From Xylanibacter rarus (GTDB taxonomy: Bacteria > Bacteroidota > Bacteroidia > Bacteroidales > Bacteroidaceae), in NCBI RefSeq assembly GCF_001275135.1, contig NZ_LFQU01000003.1, forward strand, positions 62,001 through 126,000: DNA of 64,000 nucleotides, in the 5' to 3' direction. The notes beneath the pieces were generated by a model that saw only the letters and a list, made by a program, of their open reading frames with translations, had not been told where the DNA came from and made no database searches. Of this stretch, positions 49,937-58,577 are shown piece after piece. Each line of letters starts with the position of its first letter. Position 1 is the stretch's first letter. Position numbers and translations under genes: made by a program.

Positions 49937-51055
49937 ATGAGTAAATGCAAAACAGTTACCTTGCGTAAGCGCAAGATTAAGAACGGGACACAGTATTCAC
50001 TATGCCTTGACTACTATCCCGGCTACCGTGACAATGTCACCATGAGAGTGATTACACGTGAAGCCTTAGGAATTTACATCTTCGCCAAACCTGCAAACCA
50101 GCAGGAACGGGACTTCAACGCACGCATGATGAAGAAAGCGGTCATCCTGCGCAACCAGCGCTACGAAGCCATTTTCAATGAAAACAACGGCTTTTTTGAC
50201 AAGACCAAGATGAAGGGCGATTTCCTTGCCTATTTCAAAGGACTGGCTGACCGCAAGAATATCAAGTGGCAGCACGTATACAAGCATTTCCAGCGGTTCG
50301 TGAACGGCAAATGCACCTTTGAGGAGGTGGATGTGGATTTGTGCCGCAAGTTCATGGAATACCTGCTTGATGCACCCCAATCCATCCACACCAACCAAAA
50401 GCTGCACATCAACTCCGCAGCAGGCTATTGGTCAACTTTCCGTGCCGTGCTGCACACCGCCTACCGTGACAGGAAGATAAAGGAGAACCCAAACGGCTTC
50501 TTAGACCGCATCGAGTGCATTCCCACCATCAGGGAGCATTTGAGCCAAGAGGAACTGATACGGCTTGCCGAAACACCCTGTGAGGAGGAGGTCTTGAAAA
50601 AAGCTTTTCTTTTCGCCTGTCTTACGGGACTGAGAAAGAGCGACATCAGACAGCTCACGTGGCAGCAGATACAACCATACACCAACGGCAGGATGTTCGT
50701 TACCACCCGTATGCAGAAAACCAAAGAAATAGTGCATAACCCCATCAGTGATGAAGCCTATGGACTGCTGGGAGAACGGGGCGAGGGACTTATCTTTGAG
50801 GATTTCAAGGACAAGATGCTGCAAGGACCACTCCAACGGTGGCTCACGGCAGCAGGGATAACCAAGAAAATCACCTTTCACTGTACCCGCCACAGCTTCG
50901 GAAGCCTGCACGTGGAAATGGGAACGGACATGGCTGTCATCCAAGCCTATCTCGGACATAAGAACATTACCACCACACAAATCTATTCCAAGATAGCAGC
51001 GCAGCAGATGTGTCAGGTGGTGGACAAGATAACCTTGAAGCGCAAGGAGGCATAA
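49937..51055 (+). CDS. int: Tyrosine recombinase (site-specific integrase)
   Basis: 372 residues. An arm-binding N-terminal domain and a SAM-like core-binding domain (~90-185) precede the catalytic domain. Catalytic residues are visible: R233 in TGLRKSDIRQL, H315 and R318 in HCTRHSFGSLH, H341 in LGHKNITTTQIY, and Tyr350. This is the type used by CTnDOT/Tn4555-class elements of Bacteroidota. It is preceded by operator-like dyad copy 1 and followed by a strong terminator. Confidence 0.93.
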   Translation: MSKCKTVTLRKRKIKNGTQYSLCLDYYPGYRDNVTMRVITREALGIYIFAKPANQQERDFNARMMKKAVILRNQRYEAIFNENNGFFDKTKMKGDFLAYFKGLADRKNIKWQHVYKHFQRFVNGKCTFEEVDVDLCRKFMEYLLDAPQSIHTNQKLHINSAAGYWSTFRAVLHTAYRDRKIKENPNGFLDRIECIPTIREHLSQEELIRLAETPCEEEVLKKAFLFACLTGLRKSDIRQLTWQQIQPYTNGRMFVTTRMQKTKEIVHNPISDEAYGLLGERGEGLIFEDFKDKMLQGPLQRWLTAAGITKKITFHCTRHSFGSLHVEMGTDMAVIQAYLGHKNITTTQIYSKIAAQQMCQVVDKITLKRKEA

Positions 51056-51078
51056 ATGTCTCACATTGACAGGTATTC

Positions 51079-51118
51079 AGAGGGGCGGTTATGGCTACAA
51101 GGCTATAATCGCCCCTCT
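51079..51118 (+). terminator. Terminator after int
   Basis: 17-base arms (starting AGAGGGGCGG, ending CGCCCCTCT) pair throughout if two G:U pairs are allowed; 24 bases beyond the int stop. Confidence 0.75.
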
Positions 51119-51255
51119 ATGTTTTTGGCTTGATGCCACCATTTATAAGCCCCTCAGAGTATGAAACAGAGTATGATATGATGACATTTCGTGAAATACA
51201 TTGAAAAAGACCGTTCTAACCGCAAATAACGGGCAGTAATTGGGAAAAATAGCAT

Positions 51256-51263
51256 TAACTTTG
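51256..51263 (+). promoter_or_regulatory. Promoter -7 box
   Basis: TAACTTTG, 39 bases before the ATG at 51303. It shows that an upstream in-frame start at 51240 is not used. Confidence 0.5.
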
Positions 51264-51302
51264 CACAAAATAATACAGGAACATTCAATCTCTCAACGAA
51301 AT

Positions 51303-52160
51303 ATGGAATCATCAATCAAGGACAAATACATCATCTTGGGCTTTGTCGGCTTCGCCATCGTCCTAATATCTTCCATTGCCACGCTGGTAATAGCGGACAG
51401 CTTCAACCAAGACAACTTTGTCAGGTGGATAGTATTCGTATGCTGTAACCTGTTGGGATGGTTGCTCTATCTCTCCTTTCAGACACTTATCTTTGATACA
51501 TACGAAATCTACAAAATCAAGTTCGGCAAGAAAGAAACGATTGCCGAAGCCATAGAGGTGCAGGAAGAACTGTCACAAAATACACTTGAAGAAGCCACAT
51601 CTGTGCCTGGACCTACATCAGTCCCTGAGCCTGTACCCGAATCATCCCCGACAAAAGAAGAGACACTTATCCAAACACAACCGATAGAGCTTACTATCGC
51701 CCCGGATCTTCACGAAAAGAACCGTGCCAATTACGCAAGCAGAGAGCAACGGGAAAAGGAAGAGCGCATCCGCATGGTCATGGAGTATTGCCATTATTAC
51801 CTGCCTCGCATTGCCGACCAAGAAACCGTGAACCACATCTGTACTGAGGTGGACAAATGGATGAATCTTAACACTTATACCCCGAAGCCCATACAAAGAC
51901 CGTTTACCAAAGACATCAACAACATTCCACTCCGTCACTTCGTATGGAATATCTCTGAGCGTTTCCTGTACAAGAGATACTACAATGGGGATAACCGTGC
52001 CAAGTTCATCAAAGCCCTTTTCCCGAAATCGTTTGCTGATACAGACTTATCAACCATCAAGAATTTCAAGGTAGAGCCGTTAAAGACGGAAATTCCCATT
52101 GATGAACCCGAAAACGGCAAACTTGATTTCCACTATCCCGAGGATTATGTGCGGAATTAG
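51303..52160 (+). CDS. Membrane protein of unknown function carried by the element
   Basis: 285 residues from the ATG at 51303. Two hydrophobic helices (YIILGFVGFAIVLISSIATL and WIVFVCCNLLGWLLYLSF) are followed by a Glu/Pro-rich linker (SVPGPTSVPEPVPESSP) and a soluble C-terminal domain of ~130 residues with many aromatic residues. No family recognised. Between int and xis, with its own promoter; it may help element maintenance, but nothing in the sequence proves a role. Confidence 0.7.
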   Translation: MESSIKDKYIILGFVGFAIVLISSIATLVIADSFNQDNFVRWIVFVCCNLLGWLLYLSFQTLIFDTYEIYKIKFGKKETIAEAIEVQEELSQNTLEEATSVPGPTSVPEPVPESSPTKEETLIQTQPIELTIAPDLHEKNRANYASREQREKEERIRMVMEYCHYYLPRIADQETVNHICTEVDKWMNLNTYTPKPIQRPFTKDINNIPLRHFVWNISERFLYKRYYNGDNRAKFIKALFPKSFADTDLSTIKNFKVEPLKTEIPIDEPENGKLDFHYPEDYVRN

Positions 52161-52269
52161 GATAATCACGACACCAACGACAACCATCCGGTAACTCATA
52201 ACCGCCTGTTTTACATCGTTTCCCGAGTAATTTTACCCGTCATTTATGGCTGGGCTTAATTATTCGGGA

Positions 52270-52329
52270 ATTATTTTGCAATGACGTGTCGTGGAGATAT
52301 TCACGGATATATCATTTCAGTCCTTTGCG
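52270..52329 (+). promoter_or_regulatory. Operator-like dyad and promoter before xis (copy 2)
   Basis: CGTGGAGATATTCACG (52290-52305), followed 16 bases later by CCTTTG (52322-52327). Spacing and flanks match copy 1 before int. Confidence 0.6.
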
Positions 52330-52359
52330 CCAAGTCTTACAAAAGAGACGAGTACGCGA

Positions 52360-52734
52360 ATGGAAAAATCAATTCTTACCTTCAACGACCTCCCCGAGGT
52401 TGTCGCTCAGCTTCGAGACGAAGTGATGAGCCTGAAAAGCCTGCTCGCCGAGCAGCGCAGTGTGAACAATGCCAAAACGGTGGACACCCACGTGCCCATG
52501 TCTGTGGACGAGGCAGCAGAGTATTTAGGTATCCCTAAGGGTACGCTCTACATGAAACTGTCAGAAGGGACAATCCCTGCCACCAAGCCCGGCAAACGCT
52601 ATTGCCTTTACCGTGACGAACTGGACAAGTGGCTGGAAACCGCCCGAAAGAATCCCATACCGTTGTCAGACGAGGAACTGAACAAGTCCTTATCCTCTTC
52701 CCACCGTCGCAAGCCCAACCCACGTAACTGGTGA
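52360..52734 (+). CDS. xis: Excisionase-like helix-turn-helix protein
   Basis: 124 residues from the ATG at 52360; a GTG at 52291 would read through the operator/promoter. An N-terminal coiled helix (LPEVVAQLRDEVMSLKSLLAEQ) precedes an HTH_17 excisionase domain (MSVDEAAEYLGIPKGTLYMK and GKRYCLYRDELDKWL). Basic C-terminus. This is the usual Xis-type protein of Bacteroides mobile elements. It overlaps or abuts the ATPase gene. Confidence 0.85.
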   Translation: MEKSILTFNDLPEVVAQLRDEVMSLKSLLAEQRSVNNAKTVDTHVPMSVDEAAEYLGIPKGTLYMKLSEGTIPATKPGKRYCLYRDELDKWLETARKNPIPLSDEELNKSLSSSHRRKPNPRNW

Positions 52735-53837
52735 ATGATATGGAAGAGGATAAGAACTATATCAACCTGATACGTGGCGACCTCACAAAAGCATCCCAAG
52801 CGCATAACGGTATGCCCGACAGTGTAGGCATGATGAATATCAAGACGGCAAACCAAACCATTCTTGAAGCATCGTTATTGCCTACGCCCCGTGCGCTGTG
52901 GGACAGCTTTTGGTACGAGGGGGAACTCTCCTGCTTGTTTGCCGATTCCAACGTGGGCAAGTCCATCCTTGCCGTGCAGATAGCCGACCGCATCGCCCGA
53001 ACCGACAATGTGCTGTATCTGGACTTTGAACTGTCCGAAAAGCAGTTCCAGCTCCGCTATACCAACGAGCATGGAGAGCTCTACACCTTTCCCGACAAAA
53101 TCTATCGGGTGTCTATTGACTGCAACCAGCTTTTGGATGCCAACTTTGAGGAAGCTATCATAGGCGGCATTGAACAGATGGCTGTGCAGACCGACTGCAA
53201 GATTTTCATCATTGACAATCTTACCTACCTGTGTTGCGCCATGGAGAAAGGCGATGCCGCAGGACGGCTGATGATTCAGCTGAACAATCTCAAAAAGAGA
53301 TATGCGCTCTCTATCCTTGTCCTGGCACATACGCCCAAACGCTCTTTGGATTGTCCCATCACATCCAACGACCTTGCCGGAAGCAAACGGCTCTACAATT
53401 TCTTTGACAGCGTGTTCACCATTGGAAAAAGTGCCCAAGACGGAGGGCTTCGCTATGTGAAGCAGCTTAAAGTGCGCTATGGCACGTTCTCTCATGATGC
53501 GGATAATGTAATCGTTTACGAGATTGACAAGGTGGATGCTTTCTTGCAGTTCGTGTTCAGGGGCTATTCCACGGAAAAGGAACACTTGAAAAAATTGGGC
53601 GACAATGAATCAAGCCAAAGGGATTGCCAAATTCTGCAACTCTCCCAATCGGGCAAGTCCGTCAGGGAGATAGCCTCACAGGTGAATTGTGGCAAGTCCA
53701 CCGTAAACCGTATCATCCAGCGCAGCAAAGAGAGTAAAAACGCAGGTGTCCCAAGTGTCCCACTGTCCCAACCCTTAGAGTGTGGGACAATGGGACAGGA
53801 TGGGACAGCCGACAATCAACCATCAAAAACGGACTAA
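52731..53837 (+). CDS. RepA-like AAA ATPase with C-terminal HTH
   Basis: Up to 368 residues from the GTG at 52731 (overlapping the xis stop by four bases); the ATG at 52740 is an equally likely start. The ATPase fold shows a Walker A variant ADSNVGKS (71-78, first Gly replaced by Ala), LYLDFELSEKQF, and Walker B FIIDNL, like hexameric RepA/RecA-type helicases (AAA_25). A recombinase-type HTH (SGKSVREIASQVNCGKSTVNRII) lies near 310-335. The last ~35 codons coincide with six inverted heptamer repeats. Probably replicative helicase of the excised circle. Confidence 0.85.
   Translation: MNDMEEDKNYINLIRGDLTKASQAHNGMPDSVGMMNIKTANQTILEASLLPTPRALWDSFWYEGELSCLFADSNVGKSILAVQIADRIARTDNVLYLDFELSEKQFQLRYTNEHGELYTFPDKIYRVSIDCNQLLDANFEEAIIGGIEQMAVQTDCKIFIIDNLTYLCCAMEKGDAAGRLMIQLNNLKKRYALSILVLAHTPKRSLDCPITSNDLAGSKRLYNFFDSVFTIGKSAQDGGLRYVKQLKVRYGTFSHDADNVIVYEIDKVDAFLQFVFRGYSTEKEHLKKLGDNESSQRDCQILQLSQSGKSVREIASQVNCGKSTVNRIIQRSKESKNAGVPSVPLSQPLECGTMGQDGTADNQPSKTD
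53747..53807. repeat. Inverted heptamer array (iteron-like) inside the ATPase 3' end
   Basis: Three TGTCCCA (53747-53753, 53756-53762, 53764-53770) face three TGGGACA (53783-53789, 53791-53797, 53801-53807) across a 12-base centre. All six are exact. Located in the coding sequence for a Pro/Ser/Gly-rich, probably unstructured tail. Candidate replication origin, relaxation or autoregulation site. Confidence 0.75.
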
Positions 53838-53840
53838 GCT

Positions 53841-54956
53841 ATGGGCAATTATTCATTACAGAAGTATAAAGGAACGGCAACACGGCATACCTGCCCCAAA
53901 TGCGGAGACAGGCATTCTTTCGTCTATTACGTGGACGAAAATAATGTGCCGTTGCATCCATCGGTCGGCAGATGTAACCACGAAAGCGGTTGTGGGTATC
54001 ACTACACTCCGAAAGAGTATTTTCAAGAGCATCCTGAACACAGAACTACCAATGATTTCTCTTTTGACAGGCAAAGAGCAGAGCAGAAGAAAGTGAAGCA
54101 GCAAAGTAAGCCGACAGCCATCGGCTATATTCCCCCTCACTATGTGGAGAAGTCGCAAAGCGAGCGTAGCAATTTCTTCCGTTTCCTCTTCACACTCCTT
54201 ACTTCCTACTATGGCGACAAGGCGAAAGAGGTGTTGAAGCGGTTGTTGGAGGAATACCGTTTGGGGGCTACCCGTGACGGCTCTGTTATCTTTTGGCAGA
54301 TAGACAGGACGGGCAAGGTACGCACGGGAAAGGTGATGCAGTACAATCCCGAAGACGGACACCGTATCAAGGGAGGACAGACATCGGCAGTGAACTGGAT
54401 ACACAGCATATTGAAAAAGCAGCGTGTGTTGGCAGAGGATTGGCAACTATCCCAATGCCTTTTCGGGGAACACTTGTTGAAAACGCATCCCGACAAGGTG
54501 GTGGTCTTGGTGGAATCCGAGAAGAGTGCCGTTATCGGTTCTGCTATCTTCCCCGATTATGTATGGCTGGCTACGGGTGGTAAGAGTCAGATGAGAGAAG
54601 AGAAACTCCGTGTACTGTCAGGGCGAACCGTGCTTCTCTTTCCCGATGCCGATGCTTATGCCGAGTGGAAACAGCGAGCCGAGAGCATGTACTTTTGTAA
54701 GGTGGTGGTTTCGGACATCATCGAAAGGAATGCCACCCCGAAACAAAAAGAAGCCCATATCGACATAGCCGATTGGATTATCTTTCAGATACGGGAGGGC
54801 AAGGTGATGAGTACAGCCAACCACTTGGTCGAGGCTGAGAGAATCCTCCAGCGGATGATAGAGAAGAATCCCGTCCTGCAAAAACTGATAGACGATTTAG
54901 ACCTTGTGCTGGTCGGTGCATCTCCAATCGGCAACGATGATGAAAAACCTCCCTGA
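53841..54956 (+). CDS. Primase-like protein (zinc finger plus Toprim-like domain)
   Basis: 371 residues, three bases after the ATPase stop. The N-terminal zinc motif has HTCPKCGDRHSF and GRCNHESGCGYH. The C-terminal half has a Toprim-like signature: VVLVESEKSAVIGS with the acidic residue, then TVLLFPDADAY with the DxD pair. This matches the DUF6371/primase-like proteins of Bacteroidota mobile elements (family name from memory). With the ATPase it would make a helicase-primase pair for replicating the excised element. Confidence 0.82.
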   Translation: MGNYSLQKYKGTATRHTCPKCGDRHSFVYYVDENNVPLHPSVGRCNHESGCGYHYTPKEYFQEHPEHRTTNDFSFDRQRAEQKKVKQQSKPTAIGYIPPHYVEKSQSERSNFFRFLFTLLTSYYGDKAKEVLKRLLEEYRLGATRDGSVIFWQIDRTGKVRTGKVMQYNPEDGHRIKGGQTSAVNWIHSILKKQRVLAEDWQLSQCLFGEHLLKTHPDKVVVLVESEKSAVIGSAIFPDYVWLATGGKSQMREEKLRVLSGRTVLLFPDADAYAEWKQRAESMYFCKVVVSDIIERNATPKQKEAHIDIADWIIFQIREGKVMSTANHLVEAERILQRMIEKNPVLQKLIDDLDLVLVGASPIGNDDEKPP

Positions 54957-55013
54957 CGGAGGAGAGCGGAAGCCGTAGGCTGGAGTTTGCAGACAATGGC
55001 TTGCCATTGATAT

Positions 55014-55144
55014 AGCCCACTATAACTACACGCTCCGCTTACGTAGTTGTGGGCTCTCCCGAGGGGATTAGGGTTTTACCCTAATGACCCACTCAGGGCG
55101 TTTCTCCCCTGAGAACCCAGAGCAAAGAGTGACCCTCTCTTTGC
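55014..55144. other. Probable origin of transfer (oriT) upstream of mobV
   Basis: Four nested dyads: AGCCCAC..AACTAC with GTAGTTGTGGGCT (55014-55029/55043-55055), ATTAGGGT-TTT-ACCCTAAT (55067-55085), CTCAGGG/CCCTGAG (55092-55113), GCAAAGAG/CTCTTTGC (55122-55144). They lie just upstream of the relaxase start, the usual place for a MobV oriT. Confidence 0.6.
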
Positions 55145-55239
55145 AATCTCCGCTTATGGGTTGCACCCCTAAGAACCCCATGCGTTTACGGACAGCGGAA
55201 AAGCAAACAATAAAGTACAAACCCAAAAAACAAGTATCT

Positions 55240-56643
55240 ATGGCAACAAAATCAAGCATACATATCAAGCCCTGCAATATCGCATCGAGTGAGGCTCACA
55301 ACAGGAGGACTGCCGAATACATGCGCCACATCGGAGAGTCCAGAACCTATGTGGTTCCAGAACTCTCCACCGATAATGAGCAGTGGATAAATCCCGACTT
55401 CGGCAGTCCGGATTTGCGGATGCATTATGACAATATCAGACAGATGGTAAAGGAAAAGACCGGACGTGCCATGCAGGAAAAGGAGCGTGAACGCAAAGGC
55501 AAGAACGGTAAAATAGTCAAGATTGCGGGATGCTCCCCCATACGTGAAGGAGTGCTGCTTGTCAGGTCGGACACCACACTGGCAGACGTGCGTAAATTCG
55601 GTGAGGAGTGTCAAAGACGCTGGGGAATCACACCGCTGCAAATCTTCCTGCACAAGGATGAAGGGCATTGGCTGAACGGTCAGCCGGAAGCGGAAGACAG
55701 GGAAAGCTTCAAAGTCGGGGACAGATGGTTCAAGCCGAACTATCATGCCCATATCGTTTTCGACTGGATGAACCACGAAACAGGAAAGAGCCGAAAGCTC
55801 AATGACGATGACATGATGCAGATGCAGACCCTTGCATCCGACATCCTGCTGATGGAACGCGGGCAGTCAAAGGCTGTCACTGGTAAGGAGCATCTGGAAC
55901 GGAACGACTTTATCATTGAGAAGCAGAAAGCTGAACTGCAACGCATGGATGCAGCCAAACGGCACAAAGAAGAACAGATAAATCTTGCCGAGCAGGAACT
56001 GAAACAGGTGAAATCAGAAATACGCACTGACAAGTTAAAGAAGACAGCCACCACGGCAGCGACAGCCATAACTAGTGGAGTTGCTTCTCTTTTCGGGAGT
56101 GGAAAACTGAAAGAACTGGAACGTGCCAACGAAAAACTGCAAGACGAGGTTTCAAAACGGAACACCAATATTGAAAAATTGCAGAGCCAAGTACAGCAGA
56201 TGCAGAAACAGCATGATACGCAAATCCACAATCTCAGAGAAATGCACAGGCAGGAACTTGACATGAAAGAAAAAGAACTGTCACGGCTCGCCAGAATCAT
56301 AGACAAGGCTTTCAGGTGGTTTCCGATGTTCAGGGAAATGCTGCGCATGGAAAAGTTTTGTGCCATGCTGGGATTCTCTAAAGAAATGACTGAAAGTCTT
56401 ATAGTCAAAAAAGAAGCCCTGAAATGTAGCGGTAAAATCTATTCCGAGCAACACAGGCGGAACTTTGATATAAAGGATGATATTTTAAGGGTGGAAAATG
56501 ACCCTGACGATGAAAGCAGGCTGAACCTGACAATAAACAGGAAGCCGATTGCCGACTGGTTCAGGGAGCAATGGCACAGGCTTAGATATGGAGCAAGAGT
56601 GCCGCAACAGGAAGAAAGAAAAAGTAGAGGATTCAAATTATAA
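55240..56643 (+). CDS. mobA: MobV-family relaxase (mobilization protein)
   Basis: 467 residues from the ATG at 55240; an upstream in-frame ATG at 55084 lies in the dyad-rich oriT-like region. The relaxase domain holds FLHKDEGHW (H138, H143) and NYHAHIVFDW (H169, H171), the metal-binding histidines of the MobV class. A long coiled coil (~230-345, LERANEKLQDEVSKRN and similar) and a basic C-terminus follow. It nicks oriT for transfer by a helper conjugative element. Confidence 0.9.
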   Translation: MATKSSIHIKPCNIASSEAHNRRTAEYMRHIGESRTYVVPELSTDNEQWINPDFGSPDLRMHYDNIRQMVKEKTGRAMQEKERERKGKNGKIVKIAGCSPIREGVLLVRSDTTLADVRKFGEECQRRWGITPLQIFLHKDEGHWLNGQPEAEDRESFKVGDRWFKPNYHAHIVFDWMNHETGKSRKLNDDDMMQMQTLASDILLMERGQSKAVTGKEHLERNDFIIEKQKAELQRMDAAKRHKEEQINLAEQELKQVKSEIRTDKLKKTATTAATAITSGVASLFGSGKLKELERANEKLQDEVSKRNTNIEKLQSQVQQMQKQHDTQIHNLREMHRQELDMKEKELSRLARIIDKAFRWFPMFREMLRMEKFCAMLGFSKEMTESLIVKKEALKCSGKIYSEQHRRNFDIKDDILRVENDPDDESRLNLTINRKPIADWFREQWHRLRYGARVPQQEERKSRGFKL

Positions 56644-56662
56644 TAGAAGCAATTTGATTAGT

Positions 56663-56704
56663 AATCTAAAAGCACTCCGATAACGATTAGAGTGCTTTTA
56701 GATT
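56663..56704. terminator. Bidirectional terminator between mobV and cfxA
   Basis: Perfect 15-base arms AATCTAAAAGCACTC / GAGTGCTTTTAGATT around a 12-base loop, between convergent genes. Confidence 0.88.
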
Positions 56705-56735
56705 GTTTATCATTAATTATCAAAGCAAGTGCAGT

Positions 56736-57701
56736 TTAAGATTTTACTGAAGTTTGCATTAATAAAGAATATACTACAGCTGATATATGCGCAACATATT
56801 GTGACGCTTGTGATTCATTTCCCTTGAAATCCTTAACAAATACCGCTAAGGTATAACTGATATTATTAGGCAGACATATATAGGCAACATCATTGTGAGC
56901 TGCAAGAACACCATTTTCATTAACAGAACCTGAACCTGTCTTATGCGCTATAACAACCCCTTCTTTATCAAGAAGTGGAGCTGCTATCCTATCTACACCT
57001 GTTTTGCATTCTTTTAACGTATTCTTAATGAAACTTTGTTTCTCATCATCGATAAGACCTTCAGTAAACAAACGATTCATCAACATTGCAGCACCAAGAG
57101 GAGATGTATAGTTAGAGTAAGCCTTGTTATGGTCAGCCGACATTTCCTCTTCCGTATAAGCTATCTGAAAACTTGAACGAGGAATGAGTGTGGCTATAAA
57201 ACTATCTGTTTGAGCGACATTAACCATATCCTTAAACATAAGGTTGCTTGCATTGTTGTCACTCTGAGTAAGAGTATAACGCAGCAAATCTCTCACTGTC
57301 AATGATATGACTGGCCCTGAATAATCTTTCAGCATAGGACTCCAAGTCTTTGGGTCAAGTTTATCCCTATTTATATTTACTAAGGTATCAAGTGAAATTC
57401 CTTTATTGTCAAAGTCATTACAAAGAGCTAATGCCTGATGAACCTTAAACACACTCATCATAGGATAAACACTCTTATTATTGACCTTAACCGTATCTCT
57501 GTTATTAACAATAACCGCCACACCAATTTCGCCAGGACAAGCTGAGACAATTTGAGAAATGCTATCAGTCAAAACATTTGTTAAAGGAGGATTTGCGCTA
57601 TCTTTTGTCGCTGATTTATGGAACAATGAAAATACCAAGATGAAAATGCAAACTAAAGCTATACTCAAAACTACGATTTGTTTTTTTCTGTTTTTTTCCA
57701 T
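56736..57701 (-). CDS. cfxA: Class A beta-lactamase CfxA
   Basis: Serine beta-lactamase hydrolysing penicillins and several cephalosporins in the periplasm. 321 residues, the CfxA length, with an N-terminal membrane anchor/signal (IVVLSIALVCIFILVFSLF). Active-site motifs: S83-V-F-K86, S147-D148-N149, K254-T-G256. By Ambler numbering position 239 is Ser and 272 Glu, positions where CfxA variants differ. It is AT-rich against the rest of the element and lies opposite in strand, consistent with separate acquisition. Minus-strand -7 box TACCTTTG at 57749-57756. Confidence 0.96.
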   Translation of the reverse strand: MEKNRKKQIVVLSIALVCIFILVFSLFHKSATKDSANPPLTNVLTDSISQIVSACPGEIGVAVIVNNRDTVKVNNKSVYPMMSVFKVHQALALCNDFDNKGISLDTLVNINRDKLDPKTWSPMLKDYSGPVISLTVRDLLRYTLTQSDNNASNLMFKDMVNVAQTDSFIATLIPRSSFQIAYTEEEMSADHNKAYSNYTSPLGAAMLMNRLFTEGLIDDEKQSFIKNTLKECKTGVDRIAAPLLDKEGVVIAHKTGSGSVNENGVLAAHNDVAYICLPNNISYTLAVFVKDFKGNESQASQYVAHISAVVYSLLMQTSVKS

Positions 57702-57748
57702 GTTTATATTATTTATATTTGTTTGACGAGAATATCTTTATTTGCCGA

Positions 57749-57756
57749 CAAAGGTA
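57749..57756 (-). promoter_or_regulatory. cfxA promoter -7 box
   Basis: Minus-strand TACCTTTG, 47 bases before the cfxA ATG; a clear TTTG -33 box is not seen. Confidence 0.5.
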
Positions 57757-57846
57757 CATAACTTTACGGAAAAATATGTTTCTAAAATATATAAAAATAT
57801 ATAAATAGACAGCTGTGGGGAAAATGTGGGGAAAAATTAATTATCA

Positions 57847-57884
57847 AAAAGGCTAAATGACTGGAAATAATCACTTAGCCTTTT
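57847..57884. terminator. Hairpin upstream of cfxA
   Basis: AAAAGGCTAA (57847-57856) and TTAGCCTTTT (57875-57884) form a perfect 10-base stem with an 18-base loop. Confidence 0.65.
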
Positions 57885-57964
57885 AATCCGTACCCAGACC
57901 CGTACTTCGTAATTGCTGCGCCCATCATTCAAGACTGTCAAATCGGGTCTTTCCTGTCAAGCCA

Positions 57965-58186
57965 ATGATGCCTATGCGTATGCCAAACACATGGATTACG
58001 GATTTCTCGTTCCGTGAACAAACACTTTATCCGCAACTCTGCTATGTGGTGTATTGGCTTAACTCCATTTCTATGGGCAACACTTTTGTTGCAGATTTCA
58101 AGCAGCTTTTATCGAAATACCCATCAGTAAGAACTCGTTTATTAGGCTTTCCTCATAATTGGGAACAAGAGCCTTTGTGGAGATAA
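57965..58186 (+). pseudogene. C-terminal fragment of an Abi-family (AbiD/AbiF-like) protein
   Basis: 73 residues. NTWITDFSFREQTLYPQLCYVVYWLNS, with later LLSKYPSVRTRLLGFPHNWEQEPLW, matches the conserved C-terminus of Abi_2 abortive-infection proteins as I know them (full length ~300 residues). The rest of the gene is absent; upstream lies only the cfxA promoter region. Probably a remnant left when cfxA or another segment was inserted or the region was deleted. Unlikely to be functional. Confidence 0.7.
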
Positions 58187-58577
58187 AATAATTGCCCTGT
58201 TTCTTAAAAAGCACTGGGGCAAACCAGCTCCGTCTTTAATTGTTTCCAATAAATGGATTGTTTCAAGCCCCTATAGAAAGAGAACAAAAATTCCTGTGTG
58301 AAAATTAATCTACGACAAGGAGCAAGCAAGGAGCAATATCAAACAAAAATCAATACCTTTGCAGTACATATGAGATAGACCAAAACAAAAGTGGAATATC
58401 GGAAACGAATAGCAAGGAAAAGAGAAGAAACGACCCAAGTTGATGTCCTTTTTGAGTTAATAATCAATAAAAGCGTTAAATCTTCACCTTTTAGAATGTG
58501 CAATTAAAAATAACAACCATATTTCTGACTTATTATCTATAAAATATTGAGTAATAATCGGTTGTAAATACGATAAT
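58187..58577. other. Right end of the element, non-coding
   Basis: About 390 bases with no gene. AAGGAGCAA occurs twice near 58317-58336. The right terminal repeat lies at 58560-58571. Nothing else recognised. Confidence 0.5.

Noticed and set aside
55084-55239. N-terminal extension of the relaxase
   Set aside because: The in-frame ATG at 55084 would translate the dyad-rich oriT-like DNA; family sequence begins at the ATG at 55240.
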